This document shows positions 1 through 7,324 of a stretch of DNA of 64,000 bases, piece by piece. Numbering within the stretch: the stretch's first letter is position 1; every line of letters begins with the position of its first letter. This DNA is from Bacteroidetes bacterium SW_9_63_38 (GTDB lineage: Bacteria > Bacteroidota > Rhodothermia > Rhodothermales > Salinibacteraceae). Location: the NCBI GenBank assembly GCA_003022435.1, contig PXUA01000017.1, positions 1 to 64,000 on the forward strand, in the 5' to 3' direction. The notes beneath the pieces were generated by a model. The model searched no databases and was not told the DNA's origin. It was given only the letters and a program-made list of their open reading frames with translations. The translations under genes were made by a program, and so were the position numbers.

Positions 1-161
1 CTCTCCTCCACAAACCCCTCTGATATTGTCAAGGGGATTGGCTTTCAATCTCCCTATCAGGGGAATATTTGACTGTCGGGGTGCGAATCACCGCAGAAAC
101 TCGTCCGGACGAACATTCAAATTCCAATGTGCAACAGGGTGCTAGGCCGGGCTCGTCCCTG

Positions 162-233
162 CGTCGGTCCGACTCTCTGTGTCGGTGCGACTCTTCGTGT
201 CGGTCCGACTCTTTGCGTCGGTCCGGCGGCCCG
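162..233. repeat. Four tandem 18-bp units
   Basis: Four successive 18-bp units start at 162, 180, 198 and 216, each beginning with (C/T)GTCGGT(C/G)CG. The first three continue ACTCT and differ at only a few positions; the fourth diverges in its second half. No start or long open frame suggests coding. The role is unknown. Confidence 0.8.
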
Positions 234-293
234 ACGCTACTTCGGGGACGGTTCCGTCCCGCGGATAATCCCATACCCCTACGCAGATCCCCT

Positions 294-341
294 GAATCCT
301 AGATTGCTGGAGATTCTAAATCCTGGGAATCCTAGATTCCC
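294..341. repeat. Palindromic AATCCTAGATT copies
   Basis: GAATCCTAGATT occurs at 294-305 and again inside the perfect inverted repeat GGGAATC-CTA-GATTCCC at 325-341. A related AAATCCTGGG string lies between them. This is a short dyad-rich cluster of unknown role. Confidence 0.6.
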
Positions 342-720
342 GGAACCGTGGACAGCCAGAAACAAGAGACGGGGGTGCAAACTCATCCACGTACTGGTAT
401 TTGCTCCGAAAGGGCACCGGGGGTACTGAGGACCGGGTTTCAACGGCTATAACAATCTCTTCGTCTCCAACGGTTAAGAGATTCGTACAAATGCATACGT
501 GCAGTTTCTTGTGTCATGTTACATCTCAGTATCAGGGTTGGGTTTCATTAAGACTGACCAGTTATTTACAACAAGCTCGTGTCAGCAACCGGCCGAGTGT
601 GGATCCGCCGCCCCACCGCTGCGCTCGCTCCATTTCCAAACAACCTCCGTCCTGCTCCGACTCCGGGCATGCGCGCCTGCGCGCAGCATCGGCAAGCGGG
701 TAACAGGGTCGAAGCATCTA

Positions 721-756
721 TGCCCCCGTTCCTGGCACGGAGCCGGAGCGGGGGCA
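721..756 (-). terminator. Hairpin downstream of VCBS gene
   Basis: TGCCCCCG at 721-728 pairs perfectly with CGGGGGCA at 749-756, and a smaller GGC/GCC pairing lies inside the loop. It is 45 bp past the stop of the minus-strand VCBS gene, where a terminator is expected. It has no clear T-tract, so the terminator call is tentative. Confidence 0.4.
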
Positions 757-801
757 CTGCGTGGGATAGACAAATCGAGACGGCTCCGGTCTCGTGCGTC
801 G

Positions 802-1992
802 TTACTCAGCGAGCAGTTTCGAATCGCTGAAGCCGAAGCCTTGCAGGAGTCTGTTTCTATACCAGGCGATACTTTCGCCGTGGTGGGATGCCCCGACAAT
901 GTCCGGCGTGCCGCCTCCGTCGAGGTCCGCCACATCGACGGACTGTGCCCGAGAAAGACCCGTCGCGATGACGCTCTTACTCGCGAACGTGCCCGCCGTA
1001 CTCAGGACGTAGGCAATTTCCCCGTCGGCCCCGGAGACACTAGACGTGGACAAAATATCTTGATCTCCGTCCCCGTCGAGATCAGCGGTCGACGCAGCGT
1101 TGATCCCTCTCACTTCGGAAGAGATGACCTGGGAGTCCGAAAAACCGCCGCTGTCGGTATTTTCAAACCAAGCCAGCTGTCCGATATTAAGCCCAAGTTC
1201 GGAGAATCCCGCGAGAAGGTCCATGTCGCCATCCCCATCGAGGTCGGCTGCGTGGACGGCTCTCGCTCCCCGCGTCTCACTGGTTACGACCTTCTGATCG
1301 GCAAAGCCGTCGCCGGTATTGCGGTGCCAGGCAATCTTGCTGCCGCCAGCCCGCACACTGGACGCGTACACCACGTCCTTCATGCCGTCGCCGTTGAGGT
1401 CCGCCGCAAACACGGATCGAGCCCCCTCGCCTTCGTTCGAGATGATCCTCTGATCGGAGAAATTGCCGTTACCGTCGTTTTCGTAGTAGGCGATCTTTCC
1501 GTCGATCCGGGAAGCCGACAGAATATCCTGATGGCCGTCGTCATTCAGATCCGCCGTGTGGATCGAAGCAGCGCCGGACGCCTCGGACGTGATGACCTTT
1601 TCATCGGAAAAATTCCCCGATTCGTCATTCGCAAACCACGCGATTTTCCCCGTCACACCGAAGGCCCCGATGAGATCCTGATCCCCGTCCCCGTCCAGGT
1701 TCGCCGTGTGGACGTCCTGCGCACTGGCTGCCCCGATTGCAATCACCTTTTTTCTCGGGAAGTTGCGCTGCCGATCCACGTTCGGGTACCAAGCAATCTC
1801 TCCGTCGCCCGCGGATGCCGAGATCACGTCGACGGTGCCGTCGCCATCCAGGTCCGCAGTGTGCAACGACGACGCCCCGTTTTTAATCGGAGGGGCGTCG
1901 CTGGAGGATCCGGTGCGCGGCATCGGATCCTCGGCAGCTTCCATCCCGAGCGTAAGAATGAGCGAAAGAATAAACTGTATCGACATGAGCAT
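802..1992 (-). CDS. Secreted FG-GAP/VCBS-repeat protein
   Basis: This 396-residue protein probably forms a calcium-stabilised beta-propeller outside the cytoplasm. The start at 1992 (MLMSIQF...) was chosen because it places a hydrophobic signal peptide (about residues 3-16) at the N terminus; the open frame extends 45 codons further upstream without supporting features. After it come seven repeats of about 50 residues, each with an Asp-rich loop (DLDGDG, NLDGDG, DLNDDG, DLNGDG, DLDGDG, DLDGDG, DLDGGG) followed by a GxIAW-type strand. FG-GAP/VCBS repeats of this kind bind calcium and often mediate adhesion or ligand binding. No T9SS tail is visible at the C terminus. The gene stands alone, diverging from the SCO1 gene. 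The partner or substrate is unknown. Confidence 0.85.
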   Translation of the reverse strand: MLMSIQFILSLILTLGMEAAEDPMPRTGSSSDAPPIKNGASSLHTADLDGDGTVDVISASAGDGEIAWYPNVDRQRNFPRKKVIAIGAASAQDVHTANLDGDGDQDLIGAFGVTGKIAWFANDESGNFSDEKVITSEASGAASIHTADLNDDGHQDILSASRIDGKIAYYENDGNGNFSDQRIISNEGEGARSVFAADLNGDGMKDVVYASSVRAGGSKIAWHRNTGDGFADQKVVTSETRGARAVHAADLDGDGDMDLLAGFSELGLNIGQLAWFENTDSGGFSDSQVISSEVRGINAASTADLDGDGDQDILSTSSVSGADGEIAYVLSTAGTFASKSVIATGLSRAQSVDVADLDGGGTPDIVGASHHGESIAWYRNRLLQGFGFSDSKLLAE

Positions 1993-2658
1993 GGTGAGGG
2001 CAAATAAATATCGAAGAGGAAGAAAAGACGACAGTGGAGCGGTGGAAGACCTGAGAAGCGACCGATGTGAGGGCAAAACGGCCGTTCGGCTTATTTTCTT
2101 CACAAACTCCGGGAGCGCTTCCAGCATAACCGCTACGTTACTTCGTAAATGTGGAGCAGTAATTCAAACTCCCCACCGGTTCTCAGGATAACTTTGGCTT
2201 AAGAGTCGCCACCGGTTCTTGATTGATTGGGGGCACATTCGCCGATGCCCAACGAGCATTGCTGCGCGGACATTTTTGGTCGGCCTCCGGAACGGCCTGC
2301 GTTCCACAGAGCCCCTGTGATCCTTTGTGCATCCAAATCCATGCCGAACCGTCCGTCCCGCCGGCTCCAATCGGCAATGCGGTTGGATATCGCGCTGCCG
2401 ATTCCCGCGGTTTCCCCCGGCCGCAACACGTCTCCCTCGCCCATACGAGTGCGAAGACTCGCACGATTGCCGCCCGCTGAACCGGCATATTCCGTCGGAT
2501 TCCGGAGTGAGCATGCGAACTGCGTGAGTTGCGAGCAACGACCGGATCGGGCGGGCCGGTCTTCCCGTCTCACAATCCACGGTGCCTCCCATGCAAGACG
2601 AGGATGCTTCGTCCATTCTTTCGTGAGTGCCGATCCCTACCACGAACGCCTTGCCACC
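1993..2658. other. Divergent intergenic region
   Basis: These 666 bp separate the divergent VCBS and SCO1 genes. The SCO1 frame stays open upstream to 2227, but that extension is Arg/Pro-rich and would bury the hydrophobic N-terminal segment, so I leave it out. The only other feature noticed is CACCGGTTCT twice (about 2174 and 2210). No gene or RNA is supported. Confidence 0.5.
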
Positions 2659-3510
2659 ATGAACATGTCCCTCCGCGCCCTTCTCCTCACAAGCCTCGTC
2701 GCTGCCTTCGGCTGGGTGGCGATTCCCCCCCTGTTCGGGCCGGACACGTACGTCGGCCAGGGACGAGTGGCTGGAATCCAGAACGATACATCCATCACCA
2801 TCGGGCACGATCGGATCCCGGGCTATATGCCGGCCATGATCATGCCGTTTCGGATGCCGGATCCCGGCGTCCCGGATCACCTCTCGGCAGGGGATGCCAT
2901 AGAATTCCAACTCACCGTCTCGGGGAAGACGGCCGCCATCACTGCCCTGCGGAAACTTCCCGATGGCGCCGTGGCCCGGCATCCGGCCCGGACCACCACC
3001 GTGATCGATACCACGCAGGAGTTTTCCGTGCTCAAGACCGGGGACCGCGTGCCCGTCGATCTCGCCTTCATTACGCAGAGCGGCGACTCGCTGCGGCTGG
3101 GCGACTACCGTGGCCAGACGCTCATCCTCACCTTCATCTACACGCGCTGTCCCCTACCCAACTACTGCCCGGAGATGTCAAAGAACTTCGCCGCGCTCCA
3201 GCCCCGGCTCCGGGAGGCGTACGGCGACAACGCGCAGCTCCTCTCCATCAGCTTCGACCCGGCGCACGACACGCCCCCGGTCCTCCGCGACTACGCCGAC
3301 CGCTACACCGACCGGCTCGATACCTGGACCTTCGTCACCGGCGATACGACGACCGTCCAGCGTGCTACCCACCTCTTCGGCGTGCACACCCAGCCGGGCG
3401 ACGACGAACGGGGCGAATTTCTCCACAACCTGACCACAGCCGTTATCGGACCGGACGGGACGGTGCACCGTCTCTTTCGCAGCAGCGACTGGACCCGGAT
3501 GATGTCATGA
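2659..3510 (+). CDS. CusF-like/SCO1 fusion copper chaperone
   Basis: This 283-residue membrane-anchored or exported protein probably delivers copper for assembly of the CuA site of cytochrome oxidase. The start at 2659 gives a hydrophobic N-terminal segment (about residues 4-25). Residues about 33-105 resemble the CusF/copper-binding family, with the Met-rich strand GYMPAMIMPF. Residues about 125-280 form the thioredoxin-like SCO1/SenC domain. The cysteine pair is C164-PLPNY-C170, a CX5C spacing rather than the usual CX3C of SCO1, followed by the conserved His in EFLHNLTT. SCO family proteins bind copper through the two Cys and one His. It is a single gene followed by a hairpin at 3513-3537. 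Confidence 0.88.
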   Translation: MNMSLRALLLTSLVAAFGWVAIPPLFGPDTYVGQGRVAGIQNDTSITIGHDRIPGYMPAMIMPFRMPDPGVPDHLSAGDAIEFQLTVSGKTAAITALRKLPDGAVARHPARTTTVIDTTQEFSVLKTGDRVPVDLAFITQSGDSLRLGDYRGQTLILTFIYTRCPLPNYCPEMSKNFAALQPRLREAYGDNAQLLSISFDPAHDTPPVLRDYADRYTDRLDTWTFVTGDTTTVQRATHLFGVHTQPGDDERGEFLHNLTTAVIGPDGTVHRLFRSSDWTRMMS

Positions 3511-3512
3511 AA

Positions 3513-3537
3513 GCCGTCAGCCGGACTCGCTGACGGC
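3513..3537 (+). terminator. Hairpin after SCO1 gene
   Basis: GCCGTCAGC (3513-3521) pairs perfectly with GCTGACGGC (3529-3537), starting three bases after the SCO1 stop and followed by AGTCTCTTTGCTCC. The T-run is weak, but position and stem fit an intrinsic terminator. Confidence 0.6.
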
Positions 3538-3680
3538 AGTCTCTTTGCTCCTTATGTTGAAAAGGGAAGAAGCGAAAATGCACGAAGCAATAAGATTGTG
3601 CAGGTTCCCTTTTCTTTTCTTCTACTTTGCTACGCGTACACCCGCCGTCGCTCGTTCCTTGCTCACAGCTCCCCGCCGCC

Positions 3681-4271
3681 ATGCCCGTCTCGAATCTGCG
3701 CTGTGCCACGGCCGCCCTGCTTGCTCTTCTCATGTGCATAGTGTCGGCCCCCGTTCAGGCTCAAGATTCCGTCCCCTCCTCGACCGACGACACGACGAAA
3801 GGAGCCCCGTACGTCTCCACCCCGCAACACGTGGTGCTTCGCATGCTCGAACTCGCCGAGGTCACGCCCGACGACGTCGTCTACGATCTCGGTAGCGGCG
3901 ACGGTCGATTCGTCATTTCCGCGGCCCGGGACTTCGGCGCCCGCGGGGTTGGCATCGAAATTGAGAAAGATCTCGTCGCGCAGTCCCGCCGAAATGCGGC
4001 TCGTATGGAGGTCGAGGAGCAGGTCCGATTTTACCGGGGCGACCTCTTCAAAACCGACTTATCGAAAGCCACGGTCGTCACTCTGTACCTCTGGCCCGGC
4101 ATGATGGACCGTCTTCGCCCGAAACCCCGCAGTGAGCTCGTCCCCGGTGCGCGAATTATATCCCACGACTTTACCATCGACGGCTGGACGCCCGACACCA
4201 CCGTCACCATTGGCACCAAAACCCTTCAGGAAGAGAAGACCCAGATCCACCTCTGGACGATTCCTGAATAG
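3681..4271 (+). CDS. Exported SAM-dependent methyltransferase, FAM173-like
   Basis: This is a 196-residue class I methyltransferase with a classical Sec signal peptide: a hydrophobic core LLALLMCIVSA and a VQA-QD cleavage site near residue 28. The start at 3681 is the one that places this signal at the N terminus. The mature part begins PYVSTPQHVVLRML, has SAM motif I YDLGSGDGRF near residues 68-77, and then GIEIEKDL and VTLYLWPGMM. This pattern resembles the FAM173/ATPSCKMT lysine methyltransferase group. SAM is normally cytoplasmic, so the signal peptide is odd: the protein may be tethered with a cytosolic face, or act on an unknown ligand. It is a single gene. The substrate is unknown. Confidence 0.75.
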   Translation: MPVSNLRCATAALLALLMCIVSAPVQAQDSVPSSTDDTTKGAPYVSTPQHVVLRMLELAEVTPDDVVYDLGSGDGRFVISAARDFGARGVGIEIEKDLVAQSRRNAARMEVEEQVRFYRGDLFKTDLSKATVVTLYLWPGMMDRLRPKPRSELVPGARIISHDFTIDGWTPDTTVTIGTKTLQEEKTQIHLWTIPE

Positions 4272-4358
4272 CGGACGTACTGTTCCGTACATGGGCATTC
4301 TCCGTGTGAGGAGATCTGTCGATGAATCTCGAAAAGTCACAGGGATCTCCAGGACTGT

Positions 4359-4386
4359 GTTCTGTCATCAGCGTTCTGTCATCAGC
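4359..4386. repeat. Tandem duplicated 14-mer
   Basis: GTTCTGTCATCAGC occurs twice back to back (4359-4372 and 4373-4386) in the gap before the nuclease-domain gene. The 14-bp unit is twice the 7-bp period seen in other intergenic repeats of this window. Confidence 0.7.
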
Positions 4387-4465
4387 GGAAATCGTCTTCG
4401 AAAACCTAGTCACGGATCAGTAATATCGCGCTATACGCACCGCTACCGGGGCCTCTCGACCGCCG

Positions 4466-4930
4466 ATGGAATCACTCAACCTGCCGACCTACGATGTCCA
4501 CGTGATCGACCGGGACGACACCCGCATCATCTATGACCCCGTCCGGCAGACCTACGTCACCCTGACGCCCGAGGAGTGGGTCCGCCAGCATTTCCTGCAG
4601 TACCTCATGCAAGAGCTGAATGTCCCCGCCGGGCTCGTGGCCACTGAAGCCTCATTCCAATATGAGGGGCAGACGTGGCGGGCCGACATTGTCGCGTACG
4701 ACCGGCAGGGCAATCCGCTCCTCCTGGTCGAGTGCAAAGCCCCGAGCGTATCCATCGGTCAGAACGCCTTCGACCAGGGCGCCCGCTACAACCTCGTCCT
4801 CGACGCTCCCTTCCTGGTGGTCACGAACGGCCGTACCCACTACGCCTGCCGCATCGATCTCGAAGAGGAATCCTACGCCTTCCTGGACGATCTTCCCGAA
4901 TACCGGAGCCTGCTCGCCGATCGGGCCTGA
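4466..4930 (+). CDS. Stand-alone HsdR N-terminal-type nuclease domain
   Basis: The 154-residue protein matches the PD-(D/E)XK fold found at the N terminus of type I restriction HsdR subunits. The putative catalytic residues are D74 in WRADIVAY and E89-x-K91 in LLVECKAP; the PEEWVRQ segment near residue 36 fits the conserved Glu of the first helix. No helicase domain and no HsdM or HsdS gene lies nearby, so it is not a complete restriction system. Short single-domain proteins of this type are common in Bacteroidota and have no established function. The gene is monocistronic and its start has no Shine-Dalgarno sequence. Confidence 0.8.
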   Translation: MESLNLPTYDVHVIDRDDTRIIYDPVRQTYVTLTPEEWVRQHFLQYLMQELNVPAGLVATEASFQYEGQTWRADIVAYDRQGNPLLLVECKAPSVSIGQNAFDQGARYNLVLDAPFLVVTNGRTHYACRIDLEEESYAFLDDLPEYRSLLADRA

Positions 4931-5229
4931 AGAAAGAGGGCGTTTCCATATCCCTCCCGCTTTGTCTCGGTAAGTTGAAGAAACTACCAACTTAATTGAA
5001 GTTGTAACGATTCCCATTCATTCATAACGTACGCTCGTAGAAGCGCAGGATGCATCAATCGGAGTGGGCAAATCGGACCGGCATTCCAGCGTTTCTCTGT
5101 GCATCGACTCGTCGATGCCGCGACACCGTCCATTCCGATTCGTGAGAACGTACCCGAGCCTGTATTCGCGTGTCGTTCCGTGGGGGAGATCGGTTGACAG
5201 TCGCAACCAACCAATGGTGCCTTCAGTCT

Positions 5230-6210
5230 ATGCAGTCGTCCCGTCCGTTCACATCGGTCGTCCGCTACGTTTGTCCGTTTTTCCTCCTGCTGCTGTTGGG
5301 GACCGGCTGCGACATCGTTTCGTCATCGGGGGATACTCCCCAGTTCGTCGACAGCACCTCATCGGACGCCGGCCTGGAATTCGACGACAGCCCCGGCTGG
5401 CACCGAAAATCCGTCGAGCACGACAATGAGACGCGATCATTCAAATACTTCGTTCCGAATTCCCTTCCGTCCGACGCCCCGGTCGTGATGGCCCTGCACG
5501 GCGCGACGATCGGAATGGACGCGATGTTTGCCGAGCGACGTCAGGGCAGTCAGGAATGGCTGGAGATCGCGGAGGAGGAGGGCGTGCTGATCGTTGTGCC
5601 CAACGCGTCACACGACACACAGCCGGTCTGGAACGATTGCACACCTCTTCCGGATCGGGGCACTCCGGACGATGCAGGATTTCTCGTCGAGCTGACGGAC
5701 TGGACGACGACCCGGGCGGACGTGGGTGCCGACAGCGTCTTTATCTACGGCGTCTCCAACGGCGGGCAAATGGCCAACCGGCTGGCCGTTGAGCATCCGG
5801 ACCGCTACGCGGGCATTGCCGCCTTCATTTCCAATATCAATTCCAACCTCGGGCCGAATGAGGAATGCTCGATGCCTTCTTCTCCCATTAAGACTCTCAT
5901 CGTCAGCGGAAGGAGCGACTCGACGACGCCCTTCGACGGAGGCGGAGCCGACGTGTGGGGCGTCGAACTGCTGTCCACCCCGGGCACGCGCGACCTCTGG
6001 GTGGACAACAATGTTCAGGGCGACCCGCCGCCCCGACAGACCAACCCGCATACTGAGGATAATAGTGGCGTCACGTGTGAAATCACGCCGGCCCCCGACA
6101 CCGGTGCCGATGTGCAGCTCTGTGCGTTCGACGGGGGCCATCGAGTTCCTGCCGACATATCACGGTTTGAAAGCACACGTGTGACGTGGCAATTTTTTCG
6201 GGACCGATAG
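5230..6210 (+). CDS. Lipoprotein esterase, PHB-depolymerase/LpqC type
   Basis: This 326-residue alpha/beta hydrolase is anchored as a lipoprotein. With the start at 5230 the signal peptide ends in a lipobox LGTG-C27. The mature protein has the oxyanion region VVMALHGATIG, the nucleophile elbow GVS176NGGQ and the catalytic His H304 in FDGGHRVP. These match the esterase family that includes PHB depolymerase, feruloyl/acetylxylan esterase and LpqC. Several Cys (NDCTPL, NEECSM, GVTCEI, VQLCAF) could form disulfides, which fits an extracytoplasmic site. The substrate cannot be read from the sequence. The gene converges with a small membrane-protein gene 25 bp downstream. Confidence 0.82.
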   Translation: MQSSRPFTSVVRYVCPFFLLLLLGTGCDIVSSSGDTPQFVDSTSSDAGLEFDDSPGWHRKSVEHDNETRSFKYFVPNSLPSDAPVVMALHGATIGMDAMFAERRQGSQEWLEIAEEEGVLIVVPNASHDTQPVWNDCTPLPDRGTPDDAGFLVELTDWTTTRADVGADSVFIYGVSNGGQMANRLAVEHPDRYAGIAAFISNINSNLGPNEECSMPSSPIKTLIVSGRSDSTTPFDGGGADVWGVELLSTPGTRDLWVDNNVQGDPPPRQTNPHTEDNSGVTCEITPAPDTGADVQLCAFDGGHRVPADISRFESTRVTWQFFRDR

Positions 6211-6235
6211 CCTGATTCGACCGACCCCGCCGTCC

Positions 6236-6487
6236 TCAGAACATCGTTTCCTTCACCCAGTCGATCAGTCGAACGACGCCCCACACCGCCCCGTACACCA
6301 GCGGTAGAGAAATCGACAGTGACACGATCGCATCGCCGAGCTCCTGCTGCGAATCCACCGTGCCCAGCGTCAGCCCGATTGTGATGAGGACCGCCAACGC
6401 CCCAAGCTCGTGGCCGAGCCGCCACAGCCGCCTGGACCGCATTCGCAGGAGCCCGAAGGTCTCGTCGTTGTCACCATCTATGTCCAT
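6236..6487 (-). CDS. Small two-helix membrane protein, unknown
   Basis: This 83-residue protein has two predicted membrane segments (ALAVLITIGLTLG and LPLVYGAVWGVV) and a short acidic N terminus (MDIDGDNDE). The ATG at 6487 was chosen because upstream in-frame sequence is low-complexity and overlaps the divergent cupin gene. The family is not recognised. It diverges from the cupin gene with 23 bp between the two starts, so any promoters must overlap. Confidence 0.6.
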   Translation of the reverse strand: MDIDGDNDETFGLLRMRSRRLWRLGHELGALAVLITIGLTLGTVDSQQELGDAIVSLSISLPLVYGAVWGVVRLIDWVKETMF

Positions 6488-6510
6488 AGCACCGAAGGAG
6501 TGGATATTTT

Positions 6511-6864
6511 GTGATGGACTCCCCCGACGTTGAGGTCTTGACCCAGACGAGCACGGGCTGGGACGACAGCCCCCTTCCCGAATATCCCGACGGCACGCCG
6601 GAAGTGACCGTGGCCCGCCTGCGCCTCCCGCCGGGCACGGCACTGGAGATCCATAAGCATCCTGTGATTAGCGCAGGCGTTCTGTTGCGTGGCGAGCTGA
6701 CGCTCGTGACGGAGGACGGAGCGACCATGCGCCTCGAACCGGGCGATTCGGCCGCCGAGGTCGTGGACCAGTGGCACTACGGCAAAAACGAGGGCTCCAC
6801 GACCGCGGAACTAATCGTGTTCTACGCTGGGGTGAACGACATTCCGAATACGATCGAAAAGTAA
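6511..6864 (+). CDS. Cupin-domain protein
   Basis: This is a 117-residue single-cupin protein. The fold is seen in LPPGTALEIHKHP (metal-ligand His pair), GVLLRGELTLVTEDG, and the second motif LEPGDSAAEVVDQWHYG. The first codon is either GTG 6511 or ATG 6514. A GAAGGAG purine run at 6494-6500 is one of the few Shine-Dalgarno-like sites in the window and fits GTG 6511 slightly better. Small cupins bind a metal and a small ligand. The specific role is unknown. Confidence 0.78.
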   Translation: MMDSPDVEVLTQTSTGWDDSPLPEYPDGTPEVTVARLRLPPGTALEIHKHPVISAGVLLRGELTLVTEDGATMRLEPGDSAAEVVDQWHYGKNEGSTTAELIVFYAGVNDIPNTIEK

Positions 6865-6959
6865 GCGGACCCCATCCACCCCTTCGACGCCGAGACGGCT
6901 CGGTTCCTCCCGCCGTGTCGGCTCCTCCACTGCTACAATCGCTCTTGAATCCCAATCCG

Positions 6960-7307
6960 ATGACTGACTCCGACTCCGTCCCGAAACGATCCGACTTCTC
7001 CGGAACGTGGCACATTGTCGAGATGGAAATGTGGGACGCCGATTACTTCAACATGGAGACACAGGCGCACCTCCGAATCGATGCAAACGGCACCGGCGAC
7101 TTCCAGTTCGGCCTCGTCTCCGGCCGCCTCGACGGAGAGGTAGACGAGTCGACCGGCTGTCTCCGATTTACCTGGGAAGGCCGCGGCGAAATGGACCCCG
7201 TCAGCGGCAGCGGGCGACTCGACCGACCCGAGGCGGACGAGGCGACGGGACGAATCAAATTCCACCTGGGCGACCGTTCCGCATTTCGTGTCGTACGGGC
7301 CGAGTGA
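6960..7307 (+). CDS. Conserved small beta-rich protein, unknown
   Basis: This 115-residue soluble protein is acidic and Gly-rich (FSGTWHIVEMEMWDADYF, followed by GxGxFxFG and GRLDGEVDEST strands). The pattern suggests a small beta-barrel or lipocalin-like fold, but I do not recognise a named family. The start at 6960 (MTDSDSV) excludes an Arg/Pro-rich upstream extension. It converges with the RND pump gene, with only 17 bp between the stops. Confidence 0.6.
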   Translation: MTDSDSVPKRSDFSGTWHIVEMEMWDADYFNMETQAHLRIDANGTGDFQFGLVSGRLDGEVDESTGCLRFTWEGRGEMDPVSGSGRLDRPEADEATGRIKFHLGDRSAFRVVRAE

Positions 7308-7324
7308 AAATGTGAGGCGTCCCC

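Larger units (their letters stand above)
1..801. other. Gene-free, repeat-rich region
   Basis: I see no convincing gene here. The short open frames are Arg/Ser/Pro-rich and have no recognisable domain. The stretch holds an 18-bp tandem repeat (162-233), palindromic AATCCTAGATT copies (294-341), a TGCGCGC/GCGCGCA inverted repeat near 670-685 and a strong hairpin at 721-756, downstream of the minus-strand VCBS gene. Confidence 0.6.

Noticed and set aside
499..2007. 502-codon plus-strand open frame
   Set aside because: Antisense to the VCBS gene; its seeming repeats mirror the VCBS units on the other strand.
2227..2658. N-terminal extension of the SCO1 gene
   Set aside because: The in-frame sequence is Arg/Pro-rich and would place the signal/anchor segment in the middle of the protein.
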